This document shows positions 1-11,252 of a stretch of DNA of 64,000 nucleotides, in pieces (the first letter of the stretch is position 1; each line of letters opens with the position of its first letter). A program made the translations under genes and the position numbers. The stretch is taken from the NCBI GenBank assembly GCA_039621445.1, contig CP154955.1, positions 51,055,384-51,119,383 on the forward strand, written 5' to 3'. The stretch is from Euglena gracilis (taxonomy: Eukaryota > Euglenida > Euglenophyceae > Euglenales). A model generated the notes under the pieces. That model was given only the letters and a program-made list of their open reading frames with translations, had not been told where the DNA came from and made no database searches.

Positions 1-838
1 GATTTTTGACCATTGACAGGTCCCACAAAAGATGGAGGCATAGGATCTCTTGAAGGTGGGTTCACAGCCACCAAGCAACGGTGCACCTCCACCGGCACCA
101 ATTTTTGGGTCCCAAGGGCCCTGCCGCTGGCCTGCGGCCTCAGCTCCGCTGCTGCAGCCCCATCAGCTGCTGATGCTTCAGCACCCAGCACGCCGGCATC
201 CACCTCCCCGGTGCAACGACACCCACCACAGCGGCCACGGTTTACCCCGCCTCCGGGGTGTTAGACTGGGGGGACGACTTGGTGCCAGTGCATGGCAACC
301 AGCAGCTGGAGAGAGGTGGCCCTCAAACACCCGTTACTTTGCGTACAAGGAAGTCTTGAAGCTTTCCCACTGCATTGGGTGCATCAAAGTGGTGGGACCC
401 ACTCCCCCCAAATTATGCACAAAAACTGGTGTTTTTTACGTATTTCAAGGGGAAAATGGCAAATAAAACCGTAAAACGGACTACGGCCCGACACATCCCA
501 GGCATTTCAGGTGCCAAATTTTGTCTTCTTGCAACGGAGTCCTGTTACACAAAAGGTGTTCAACAGTCACAGGTCGTTTGCACGTCGTCAATTCATTACG
601 TTTAACTGCCAAACAGATGACGCCAAAACAGCAGGCTGTTCGGGCCGGGGAACAGCAGTGCAAATGTACACACGCAAGGCAGGCAAATTTTGGCCAGTCA
701 CATGCCCTGTTCCAGTGAACACTCCACACTGCCTCTCACCACAAGTTTCAACGCCACGTAATTGTGGTGCAAATCATTGGTTGGCGTGAGGAGTTGCGTT
801 CACCAGCTGTCACGGAGGAGGAGATGGTATCACACAAC
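1..838. other. 5' edge of window, no gene assigned
   Basis: Positions about 115-270 are GC-rich and open in more than one forward frame (Ala/Ser/Pro-rich or Pro/His-rich readings). No frame gives a recognisable protein, and no acceptor/donor pair decides between them. It could be an exon of the RING gene that continues to the right. The remainder is AT-richer and holds nothing I can support. Confidence 0.3.
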
Positions 839-1610
839 TGATGTGTTTTGATGCGCGCATTTGCGCAAATAAACACAACTTTGTTTGTGTGCTTTAAGGC
901 TCCTACAAACCCATCATTTTGAAGCGGTTTATTAAATGTTTGTGCGCGCATTTGCGCAAAGCGCAAATGCGCGCACCAAACGTGATTATGTTTATTTGCG
1001 CAATTGCGCGCGTCAACTCGCCCATCACGTTTTTAAACCTCCTGGGGTATGGTCCTCATTGGTGTGTTTTAACATAGAAAGTAAAAGTACATGTTGGTGC
1101 GCATTTGCGCGCATCAACATAAACATTTTGATGCGCGTATTTGCGCCCACCAACACGTCATTTTAACATCATCGGTGTACGTTTTATTTGCGCAATTGCG
1201 CCCATCAAACACAATTGTTTTTATTTGCGCAATTGCGCCCATAAACACACGTCAGTTGCGTGATGGCTGCCTCACGTGGTCTGTGTGTCTGTGGTGTTGT
1301 TATCCAGTGAGGCTCAGTGAGTTCTCACCGGTGGCGGTAGTATCACAGCCAGTTCAGACAGCACGTCAGCACCATTTCCAAGTGTCGTCACAAGGGGTGT
1401 GTGCCTCTCTCCCGTTTGATGTACAACAGCACCAGTCTCACCATCAGCCCTCTTCGTGTCACTCGGTCTGCAGCATGCATGCCAAACTACTGGGGGTTAA
1501 TCCCCTCCAATACAGGGGTGTCATAGTTCATAAATCGTGTTTCGGCTGTCAGGGTACAGGGTCCCAGGGGTTACAAAAAAATCGTAAATTTGCGCAATTG
1601 CGCGCATCAA
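839..1610. repeat. cluster of GCGCAATTGCGC palindromes
   Basis: The perfect 12-bp palindrome GCGCAATTGCGC occurs at 998-1009, 1190-1201, 1227-1238 and 1592-1603. Near matches such as GCGCATTTGCGC lie at about 853, 947 and 1100. Most copies sit in a longer unit reading TTTATTTGCGCAATTGCGC followed by CATCAA or CATAAA. Related words reappear near 13090, 13250, 28970 and 29155, so this is a dispersed motif locally concentrated here. The part at 1310-1480 is Gln/His/Ser-rich when translated and could be coding, but I cannot fix a frame. Confidence 0.75.
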
Positions 1611-1727
1611 AAGGAAAAAAGCTTAAGTGCGAATTCGGCCGCCTAAGAGAAATAATAAGATTTCGGTCAAAAAATAATACTGTATTTGGGGTGTTACATA
1701 TGCATACCACATATTTTGTGTTTGTAG

Positions 1728-1768
<41 letters not shown>
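1728..1768. repeat. (TG)n microsatellite
   Basis: Uninterrupted TG dinucleotides of about 40 bases. Open frames through it are repeat artefacts. Confidence 0.95.
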
Positions 1769-1807
1769 GTGTTGCATTGTGAGAATATATTCATTTAACA
1801 CCTGTGT

Positions 1808-2095
1808 GACCCGGGGGGGGGGGGGTGAGTGGTTGGTGGGTTGGGGCCTCTGCCCCCCTCCCCCCCAGGGGTGGGGTGCGCCATGGGTCAGATTTTTGCC
1901 CGGCCAAAGTCCGGGCCGGAAAGGTTTTTTTTTCCATTTTTTTTCCGTTTCCGTTTTCGGCCGATTTTGGCTGGATTTTGGGTGGTTGGGTGGATGGTTA
2001 ACCCCGGGGGGTCGTGGGTGGGTGGGTTTTCAAAAAAAAAGTGGGTGGGTGGGTTTGGGTTGAGAAAATGTGCCCCGCATGGGGGGTCATAAAAT
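1808..2095. repeat. G-tract repeat with GTGGGTGGGTGGG words
   Basis: Long G runs bracket a segment with GGTTGGGTGGATGG and GTGGGTGGGTGGGTTT. The same vocabulary, in inverse orientation, appears at about 35195-35475 and 48495-48760. This marks a dispersed repeat family. No protein-coding signal is seen. Confidence 0.55.
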
Positions 2096-2098
2096 ATG

Positions 2099-2428
<330 letters not shown>

Positions 2429-2460
2429 CACCACGGACCGATTCTCCTCCACTCCCACAG

Positions 2461-2671
2461 AGGGGTCACCGGTGCGGTCCCACTCGCCCTTCTCGTACTC
2501 CCCGGCCTCCCCCTCCTACTCCCCACTCTACTCCCCGGCGGTCCACGTCTCCCCGCCGTCCCCCATCGCGTCCGAGACCTCGGTGGCCTCGGAGGGCCCC
2601 AGCCAGCGGCCGGCGTGGCAGCGCACTCCCCCCCGGCCCCCCTTCCCCTGTCCAGGCCCTTGTGGCGATAG
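2461..2671 (+). CDS. Ser/Pro-rich exon, probably of the RING E3 gene
   Basis: A good acceptor (CTCCCACAG) precedes this stretch, and the frame starting GGG TCA CCG has almost only G or C in third position. The product is a disordered Ser/Pro/Tyr-rich segment with repeated SYSP and SPSYSP words, superficially like RNA polymerase II CTD heptads. The donor is not certain: the frame stays open to 2708, and candidates lie near 2652-2671. I assign it to the RING gene only because it is on the same strand and such disordered Ser/Pro segments are common N-terminal to C-terminal RING domains. Exon status is likely; gene membership is inference. Confidence 0.5.
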
Positions 2672-3767
2672 AACCCGCCACCCCATTTCAACCTCCCCCC
2701 GAGGCTAACCACCAAACCTCCAGTTGTGACCCTCCAAGAATATCAGGGAAAAAATCACATCTGCCGAAAAATCGTGAGTTTTTTTTCCCTCTGAAGACAT
2801 GAAGTTGCCCAAAGCACTGCATTATACCCCCTGGTGGCAAAAAAAAACGTTTTTTTGGTGCACTCCTTCCGGGACACGTTTTAGCCCCTCCCCCCTCCAC
2901 CATGACCGAGGTCCTGCAGTTCTTTTTTGCTCAGCACCAGCCTGAGTCAACGTTATTTTCTAAATGTGTTCCTCAGCAATGCCATGCATCATTTTCAAAC
3001 AAAGCCATTTTGTTTGTTTGTTTCTCCGCGTTGACGATCGAACCACCTTTGACTGGCACTGGCATTGGGGGTTTATGGTCAGGTGGGTGGCTCCCGTCAG
3101 GAAGCAGAGTCACACAGAAGCCAGAATGACTTAGGGTGGCCAGATGGGTGGATGGGTGATGTCGACCCGTTGCGCCACACAGGATGGTGTTCCACAAACA
3201 ATCCGGATTTTTTTCCGAATAGGATTTGGGATTGATAAACGTGACAATAAAGCATTTGGAGTTTTTCAAAGGCAGGAAGGGCTTGCCTGCGGCAGTTTCG
3301 CGATCCTGCGCCATCTGCCCTGACCGAAGATAAATGGATTTGTTGGCACGGAGCAATTAAGCATTCGTTATGATGCCAAGGGGCAACAAAATGTTGCAAA
3401 TGCACTATTCACAGAATTATTGACAGTTTGACCTTTTGGTGAAACCCCTCTCTTAAACCTTGATCCAGGATAGAACAGGGTCGAAAATCCTTGTCTCTTG
3501 TATTCGCAATCTGATGTTTTTTGTCCCTTTTTTTTGCAACATATTGCATTTGTTTTTCACCGCAATCGTGGTCGTTTTTGCTTTTTGAATTTTTTCTGAT
3601 GCATGCAATGCGTGTGCTGTGCGTTCTGTGGCATGGCGCGGTGTGACAGGTGTGGTGTGATATTTATGATTATGGTGGCATTTGTTATTCTTTTGATTGT
3701 GGCATCACGTGAAATGGGTGGTAGCAAACCGAGGAATGGACCGCCAGGCCGATTTCCCGGTAACCAG

Positions 3768-3938
3768 ACTGTGGCAACACACCCACCACCGACCCAGCTG
3801 GCTCATCGTCGTGGAGGGCCGCCCAGTCTTCCTCCAACCCGTGGAACCTCCTGGGCCAGCAAGCTCGGGCGTCACGCAGCAGTTCGATGCCGGAGGGGAG
3901 CGAGGCGTGCTCCTCTCCGCTCCCCCTTGCCACCTTGA
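3768..3938 (+). CDS. candidate exon, frame unresolved
   Basis: The block is GC-rich and follows an acceptor-like CCGGTAACCAG. Two forward frames are open and both look protein-like: a Ser-rich reading (with AGSSSWRAAQSSSNPW) and a second reading (with SWLIVVEGRPVFLQPVEPP). A reverse frame is also open. The Ser-rich reading would suit the neighbouring disordered exon of the RING gene. No clear GT donor follows, so the 3' boundary is unknown. Confidence 0.3.
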   Translation, partial: TVATHPPPTQLAHRRGGPPSLPPTRGTSWASKLGRHAAVRCRRGARRAPLRSPLPP

Positions 3939-4463
3939 GCCTTTTCCCCCCCTCCCGCTGGGGCCAAATAGGCTCCCGGAAACTCAAGTCCCCATTTGGC
4001 ACCCCTCCCCCGGAAAACTGCCCTCGCCCACTCTATTCGCTTTCCTTTCCCAAGGAACCTGTCACCTTCCCTTGCACCGGTTGACCTGTCACCTCACCCA
4101 AACCCCCTCCCAGGAAGTTGTGCTCTGGTCCCATACTCGCTGACCTGCTTTTACAGAAACCTAGAAGTAAGTGACTGGCTTGATGGGTGACAGTTTTCAG
4201 GGGGGTATCGATGGGGAAAGGTTTTCCAAAAGCCAACATGAAAAGTATTTGTTTTCGGGAACCCGAAAAATGGCCAAGAAAACATTTCGAATATTCAAGA
4301 GTTGCAAATGAAGACATTTTTTGTATGACTGAGTGAATTGTATTCACACCTGCCATTCAAAATGAGAGTGAATGGATTGATAGAGATGCTGAAACAAATG
4401 CAAATGAAAGGATATTGTTACGGGGATTTGTTTCATGCCTCAGTGTTCTACGTTCTCTGTTCT

Positions 4464-5509
4464 ACACTGTGAGGCACAATTATTCACTCGACTCTGGGAC
4501 ATAATTATCCATTCACCTGAAAAAGGGGGGGGACACGTTGATTTCGCCCACAGGAACATCCCCCGCCCGACTTCCAAAGATGCAGGCCCTGGCACGCAGC
4601 GAATGCGCGTGCTCGCTTGGGTACTTTGCCAAAAATTTTGTTTAACACAATTTTTGTCAACCCTGTGACTCCTCCAATTGCTGATCCCCATTTTCTTTAA
4701 GTACCTCAAGCATGCCTTGGCACTGACGATTTTTGGGATTCAAAAAGCGGCACCAGGTGGTTGTGCAGCAACTGCTGGTGCAGGAAATTTTGGAAGTTTG
4801 GGGTGCTGTAAAACCTCCCAAATACCACCTTCCCCCCTTTATTTGACCCCCTCCTTAATTGAGCATTTGGGTCCAGGAAATTTTTTTTTTCATGCGCCGA
4901 AGGCGCCGAAATTTTTTTTTACCCTCTTTCTAAATGAATTTTTAACCCCCCCCCTTATTTGAGCATTTGGGGGGTCCGTTGGCCCGTGGGTGTGCTCAAA
5001 TAAAGTGGGGGTAATACCCCCTTGGGCCGGGACTTCGGGCGAGAAAATAATACTCCGGGGGGGAGGCGTTATTTGGACACACTGGTGTAAGGGGTCCCTG
5101 GCCACTCACTGCACAAATTAGGCCAGAAGCGAAGTTAGCGCCGGCCCTAAATTGACAAGAAAGTTTAGTGCAACTAAGGGGGTATTTTTTGCGGGGAGTT
5201 CATGTGTATCCAAGGTACATGCATGCCAACACCTTTTTTTTTTGGTTCCATCTTCCACCTTTTTCATAATGCACCGTCGCCTCATGCATATGGCAATGCC
5301 CTCCCCACTTGGTGTGCGGGGAAGCCAGGGGTGGCTGTCATGTCAGCGGCTGTGTGCAGGGTCTGCACCTTTGGAAGTTGGGCAGGGAATGTTCCTGTGG
5401 GCACAGGAGAAACAAAACAGCAAACAGACAACGTGTCCCCCTTTTTTTCAGGTGAGGGAATAATTATGTCCCAGGGTCGAGTGAATAATTATGACCCACA
5501 GTCTACATG
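4464..5509. repeat. foldback pair: inverted ~140-170 bp arms
   Basis: The left arm (about 4464-4606) reads ATAATTATCCATTCACCTGA, a run of G, GGACACGTTG, then CCCACAGGAACAT and ACTTCCAAAG. The right arm (about 5332-5509) carries the same words as reverse complement, with one extra segment of about 20 bases. The spacer of about 725 bases contains G-tract repeat DNA (4840-5075) and one copy of a SINE-like repeat (about 5092-5196). Nothing in the arms looks coding. This could be a foldback element or two opposed copies of one repeat. Confidence 0.7.
5092..5196 (+). repeat. SINE-like dispersed repeat, copy 1
   Basis: This ~105-base unit begins CTGGTGTAAGGGGTCCCTGG, contains GGCCAGAAGCGAAGTTAGCG, and ends near TTAGTGCAACTAAGGGGG and a T run. 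A close copy in the same orientation lies at 61924-62028. TGGTGTAAGGG fits the RNA polymerase III A-box consensus TRGYNNANNNG, but I see no clear B box. SINE identity is therefore only a suggestion. Confidence 0.5.
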
Positions 5510-6114
5510 TGTGTTCTACGTGTGTGTTGTGCGTGTGTGCTTAATTAAAATACACACACGTGTCGTACATATGCCGTGCTTGCATCATATATTTATTATG
5601 TACATTTTTCATTTTTCTTCATTTGTGATGGAATGCAATAAATTCACACGATACATTGACAATATTACGAAACGCGATCTATTATCCATTTCTATACACC
5701 TTCAAAGCGATTTATGTTGAATTGGATTTGCGAAAATCATATTGGAAGATGTGCAGATTTTTGTCAGAATAAATTGTGGATGGCGATTGTACGTTATATC
5801 CAATCTCAATGAACAGCATCTAAGGCTGACCAAGGTTCTCTTCCAGAAAATGGTATTTGTCGATTTGGGAGGGTTGTCACTGGGTGGCTATTGCTGGGTG
5901 TGCTTGATTGGCAAAATTCAGAACCCCAGGGTTCTGTGTTTTGGGTTATGTTTTGGAGTTTTGTGCTCAATTCAAAACTCTATTGTCTTGAGCATCTTTT
6001 CGATGGTTATTTTCTTTCCCTCTTCTTTCCCTGGGACTACCACTCATTTTTTTCTATTCCGCGTCCAAAATTGAGCGATGGCGTAAAGTGGAGCCCCTAC
6101 ATTACTCCACAGTA

Positions 6115-6475
6115 CCCTACAGTACCCCACAGTGCCCTGCAGATCCCCCACACCCCGCCACCCTCACCCCACACCCCCCACACCCCCCACACACAACCCC
6201 CACACGCAAACCCCCAACCCCGCACACCCCCACATCCCCCCACACCCCTCCACCCCCCCCACACCCCCACACCTCACACCCTACACATACCCCCCACCCC
6301 CCGCACACCCATCACATGCACCCCCCACACCCCACAAACCCCCACACGCCCCCCCCCCACACACTCCCCAACACACCCCACAAATCCCCCACCCCGCACG
6401 CATAACCCCCACCCCCACACCCCCCACTCATCCCCCAACCCCCCACACATTCCCCACAATCCCCCACACTTCATT
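6115..6475. repeat. C-rich low-complexity tract (CCCCACA-like)
   Basis: About 360 bases are composed almost wholly of CCCCACAC, CCCCCACC and similar words on the + strand. Translations give Pro/His/Thr repeats in all forward frames and are not genes. Confidence 0.9.
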
Positions 6476-7723
6476 GTTGGCGCTCCATTTTAAGTTCAGG
6501 GGTTGCACTCTTTGTTGTCTCACAGGCCCGGAGGCAAAGCGATGCCGCCAGGCCAAGCCACGACCGAGGCAGCGGCCAGTCAGATCCGGCCAGCCCCTCC
6601 TGCCACGAAGTCACCACTGTTTTTCTGTTTTCTTTGGAGCAACCTTTTTCCAAATAACACACCCCAATTTTGTGTAATATTGCAATATTGATAATAAATA
6701 TTTTTTCTTTTCGTAGCTGAGCAGGTGTAAATCTGAATCTTTCATTAGATGCATATTTTTTGCACTTATTGGAACGTCATACTCTTCCCACCTTTTTCTC
6801 TGTCCAGCTGCCAGCTCAAAAGCCCTTTAATTTTAAACCCCAGCCCCCCCCCCCACCGCATAGAAAGAACACGATAACCCCCGGGTGAGCAAAAACCTGA
6901 GCAACACCCAAATCTAATTTTTTTTGCGAAGCATCTTTCAGAAAAATCCTCATTTTGATAAACTTTATAAAACAAGGGGAGGGCAGTTTGGGTCAGTTTG
7001 GTTTGTCAGATTCTTTGACGAACAAACTTGGGTGCTATAATTTGGGGTATTAACTTCCTCTTCGGCCGACAACCAAACGTCACCATCAACCTTGCGGTTA
7101 GTGAAATAAACGAAGTGGTTCCTGAAATTTTGTTTTATTTTGAGAACAAGTACATCAAGGACGATAATATTTTGCTACCAAGTCCCCGTTGTCACGGCAA
7201 CGGTCCATTCCACAAATGCCCCCCTCTGTAGGATTGAATGCAGAGCTGAATGGAAATGCTGGAAACGCTACAGGAGGGAGTGGGTTTTGTGCCGGGAGGT
7301 GGAACCATTCTAACCCGCAACTGCATGCATTTTTTTCGAAACTTCCTGTGACAAAGACTCCGAAGGGATTTTTCCAAATAGGCGCCATTGTATAATAGGA
7401 AGTTGTGGGTGACTTCCCATAAGGAGATTGGCAGTACAATTTGATTTTTTATTTTTGAGGGTTTTTTATTTTTTTTGTTTCTTCGTTTTGGATGTTCTAT
7501 ATTGTGTCCACCCCCCCCCCCCATTATTCTTCTTAGTTATTGTTGTGCTGTTTCTCCGCATTGAACCATTTCCCCCGTAACGTCTTCAACCTCCAAGACT
7601 CCATGCAGAGCGTGATGAAACGTTGTCCCGGGTTTTTTTTGAACCTCCTCGTCCTCCTTTGTCCATCCTTCGTCTGTTCCCTGCCACCCACCCACCCCAC
7701 TTTTGCTTTGTGGTGGCCCACAG

Positions 7724-7861
7724 AGGGCCAGGGGGGGGGGGCTGCGGGGGACCTTCTCGCCGCCCCCACCCACCGCGGGGCCCCGGGACGCACTGCTGGG
7801 GCACCTCATCCTGCTGGAAAGGCAGGCAGAGCACAGCGCAAAGGTCCACCGGAAACTACTG
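7724..7861 (+). CDS. exon, probably of the RING E3 gene
   Basis: The acceptor is GGCCCACAG and the donor is CTACTG|GTGTGC. One forward frame has near-complete G/C at third positions. It encodes a Gly/Pro stretch, then a helical-looking segment (ALLGHLILLERQAEHSAKVH). The exon ends in phase 0, while the next recognised exon (8598) needs a preceding phase-2 end. So at least one intervening exon is missing from this reconstruction, or a boundary is wrong. No specific domain is recognised. Confidence 0.5.
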
Positions 7862-7964
7862 GTGTGCCAACAAAATTTGCCAATCAAAAATTATAAAAAC
7901 GCAAACACAAACAGATAAAATCTGCATTCATGATCCCCGCAAGGACCTGCGACCAGGGGTTCTC

Positions 7965-8410
7965 TGAAGCCAGAAACCCTCTGGGGGATCCAGCCAGCCA
8001 AGCACCCTTTTTTCCAGCCACCACCTCCCAGCAAGGCTGCGGACAGACACCCCCCCAGGTGTCCGCAGAAATAAAGTTAGGGCCAGCCCGGCAAAGCCAG
8101 GCTCCACCCAAAAAAATTGACGCAAATTGACGAGAATTTTTGAGAAAAGGGGGTCAAACTGGCTGAAAATGGCCGTTTTTGATGGTTTGGGGGTTTAACC
8201 ACTTCCAGATTTTGGGTGAAAAAAAATGCCAACGCAGCTAGATTTGGATACAGCCGTTTTTGGGGGGGCACCTATTTTTGGGACACCCGCCAGGTCCAGC
8301 TGCCAGCCGGCCAACCCCCCCCCCCGGGAAGGGGGTCCAGCCAGCACCTTGTTCCAGCCAGGACCTTTTTCAGTCAGCTCGCGGGACCACCCCGGGAATC
8401 TTCAAGAGAA
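7965..8410. repeat. repeat with TCCAGCCAGC / TTTTTCCAGCC words
   Basis: Words such as GGATCCAGCCAGCCAAG, CTTTTTTCCAGCCA and GGGTCCAGCCAGCACCTT recur, in either orientation, at about 26165-26580, 32220-32420, 36050-36110, 45180-45445 and 57770-58100. This is a dispersed repeat family in introns and spacers. Copies are diverged and I could not set exact ends. Confidence 0.5.
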
Positions 8411-8597
8411 CCCCTTCCTGTGACCATTGAATGTCCAACAGACCCAACTGCAGCCCAATTCAATAATTCAACTGAGACCATTGGTGAAGAATGTCCTTTT
8501 AACATGTGTTTTTCTATTTGCTCTCGGTAGGCAACAAGGGGAAGCAAACACAATGTGTTTCGTTGTTGATTTTCTCGGTTTGCTTTTCGTCCCACAG

Positions 8598-11209
8598 GAG
8601 GAGCTACGGACTCGGGATGGACAATTCCAGCAACTTCAGGAGTCCTGCCAACCAGGGGGGAAAAGAGAAGGCAGGCCCCATCTCTAAGAACAGGTCAGGG
8701 AGGGGCCCTGCATTTTCACCAAACCATAACGGGGCAAGACGAGTCCTCGGGGTCGGTTCTCTCGTCCGCCCGGCCCTGCCCCCCTGCCTTGTATGCATGA
8801 GCAACATACTGCAATTGGTTCAAATTCAGGAAGTGAGGTAAATCTGAAAGAACGGGCAATGAATGAATGAATGAATGTTTGGATGAATGAATGAATGAAT
8901 GAACAAATAAGATGAGGAAATAAGAAATGATAAAATTTCTGCATAAAATTTCTAACCCTGACCTTATTCCTAACCCTAACCCCAATCCCTTTCATGAGGG
9001 TGTGCTGCACTCGCCTCCACGCACCGGAAACGACTGGAATTTCCCAAACGGATGGGCGGGGTCGGAGGGAGAACACCCACTTGTATGACAAGGGGGAGGG
9101 TTGACATACCCCCCCCCCGTCATGCTGGTGGGCCCTCCAAGGGGGGGGGGGGCACCGGATTGAGACTTCCAAAGAAATTTAGCTAAATGAATAACTTCAA
9201 AGAGCTACAAATTAAAAAATATATATAATGGGACAATCTGGACTGAAAAAGCATGCCTCATATCAGGTGTACAACTGGTCTTATACGACGTGATAATGCA
9301 ATGCGACGTAAACCCCCCAAATATAAAGCCCCCCCCACCCCAAACACAAAGCCCCCCCCAAATATAAAGCCCCCTCCCAAATATAAAGCCCCCCCCTTGG
9401 GGGTTCGGTTTTGCCGCCCAATTATAAGCCCCCCCCCCCTGATGTGGAGCCAGACGCTGGTGTAATTCAGGAAAAATTCGAAACATTCTTGGTGGATACA
9501 ACATTTTTTTCACCAGAGAGGCCCCCTTTTGGATCAGGATTGCCCCCATTTGGGGGAGTGGGAGGTTGCCTGCGGAGTCGTTGGATCCGGATTGGGATCC
9601 TGCCTTCGGGAAGGTGCATTTTTTTGCGAGAAATAGGAGGTACTCAAAGAAATGGCGTGAAATTGACATTTGGCCACACTTGAAGGCCGCCGAAGGTCAT
9701 AGAGGCCACCCAAAAAAGTTTGATTTCCCCCCAAAATATAAAGCCCCTCCTGAGGATTTTGAAATCCCGTCCAAATATGAAGCCGGGGCTTTATATTGGG
9801 GGGTTTACGTGATGGAGGGTCCCAGGGGCTTTTCATTTAAACCCCTAGAATAATATCCCTGGGTATTTTTTGTTCTTTTGCTGAAATCCCCAGGGGGGTC
9901 TTTTGGGAGGGGTTGCCGAACAACTCAGCCAAAATTTTTCCCTCGGAGGGTCTGAAAATAGATCCAAAAAGGACAATTTTTTTTAGGAAATGAGCAAAAA
10001 TTGTCTCAAGAACGCGACATGAAAATGAGTGAAAATAAACGGCCAAAATTTTCTGTCTGGGGCATTTCACCATTTTTTTTTGGATTTTTCCCAAGTATCC
10101 CTCCCGAGGGGGTCGGGTTTGCTTTTTTGAATATTTCCTGGAAATCTGATGGGGGGTCTGATTTGGAGGGGGGGTATTTTTTGGGTGTGTCTTGTGATTC
10201 TCTTTCATTTTGAGAAATCTTCAAAAAATGTGTTTTTTTAACACAAATGGCTGACCAAGAATTTTTTGTTTTCTGAGGCATCCCGAATTGGGGTGCGGCT
10301 TTCCGAAATGTCAAGCTTCCCTCTAATCCATAAGATGAGAAGAGCTTAGGTTTTTGATTGCTGCACTTTTTGTCGAAGAAGAACAAACCCCCCTCCCAAA
10401 TAGCACCCCCCCAAATAACACCCCCCTCCAAATAACACCCCCCCCCCTCGGGGGCCGATTTCGAGCGCCCAAATAACACCCCCCCCCCCTGTTTTCCTTT
10501 GGTTTTCCATGTAAAAATAACCCCCCAAATAACACCCCCCCACCTGGGGGCCCAGTTCAGGTGCCCAAATAACACACCGGGGGGGGGGGTGTTATTTTGG
10601 GGGGGTTTAGTGCGGCAAATTCAATATTACAGTATATCAGATATACAACACCGTTGAAGTTTTTTTTTAAAAAAAAAAGTGGAGAAAATTGAAAATGATA
10701 AATGACGAAAAATAGCAAAAATTAAAAGGATATTTCTTTTTGACAGAAAGGGTATTAGCCATCAAAACATGCATTTTTATTTAGTAAATTTCGTGCCCCT
10801 AAAAGGGCTAAAGTTCTTAACGCAGCAGTAGCCATTTGGGTGCGGGGGTGAAGCAGGGGGCAACACAAACTCATTTTTTTTGTATCCCTCCCCCGATGAT
10901 TTCCCGAGTTTTGTTCGGAATTTCTGACTTGAAAAAATTCCACATTTGGCCCAATTTTTCTTGAGGCCAAAAATTTTTGTCAAGTTTTTGTTGTTTTTGG
11001 ACATTTTGGCAAACAACTTGCATACGTTTTGGGATCAAGGTTTTCCCAAATCTAATCAAAACACATCAAAATATGGTTTGCTAGTGCAAATATTTTTCCC
11101 AGAAAAGGTGAAAAAATGGGTCCTCTCCAGCAAAAATTTCGGGGAGCTCCTGAAAGAATTTACATACAATTTGTTGTCTTTTGTGTTTTTTTTGGCGTGC
11201 TTTTTTGCG

Positions 11210-11252
<43 letters not shown>

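Noticed and set aside
2461-2600. RNA polymerase II CTD heptads (SPSYSP words)
   Set aside because: The repeats are irregular and lack the YSPTSPS period. A generic Ser/Pro-rich disordered segment explains them.
8948-8985. Telomere-like CCTAACCCTAACCCC
   Set aside because: Only about two consecutive units within unrelated sequence; not an array.
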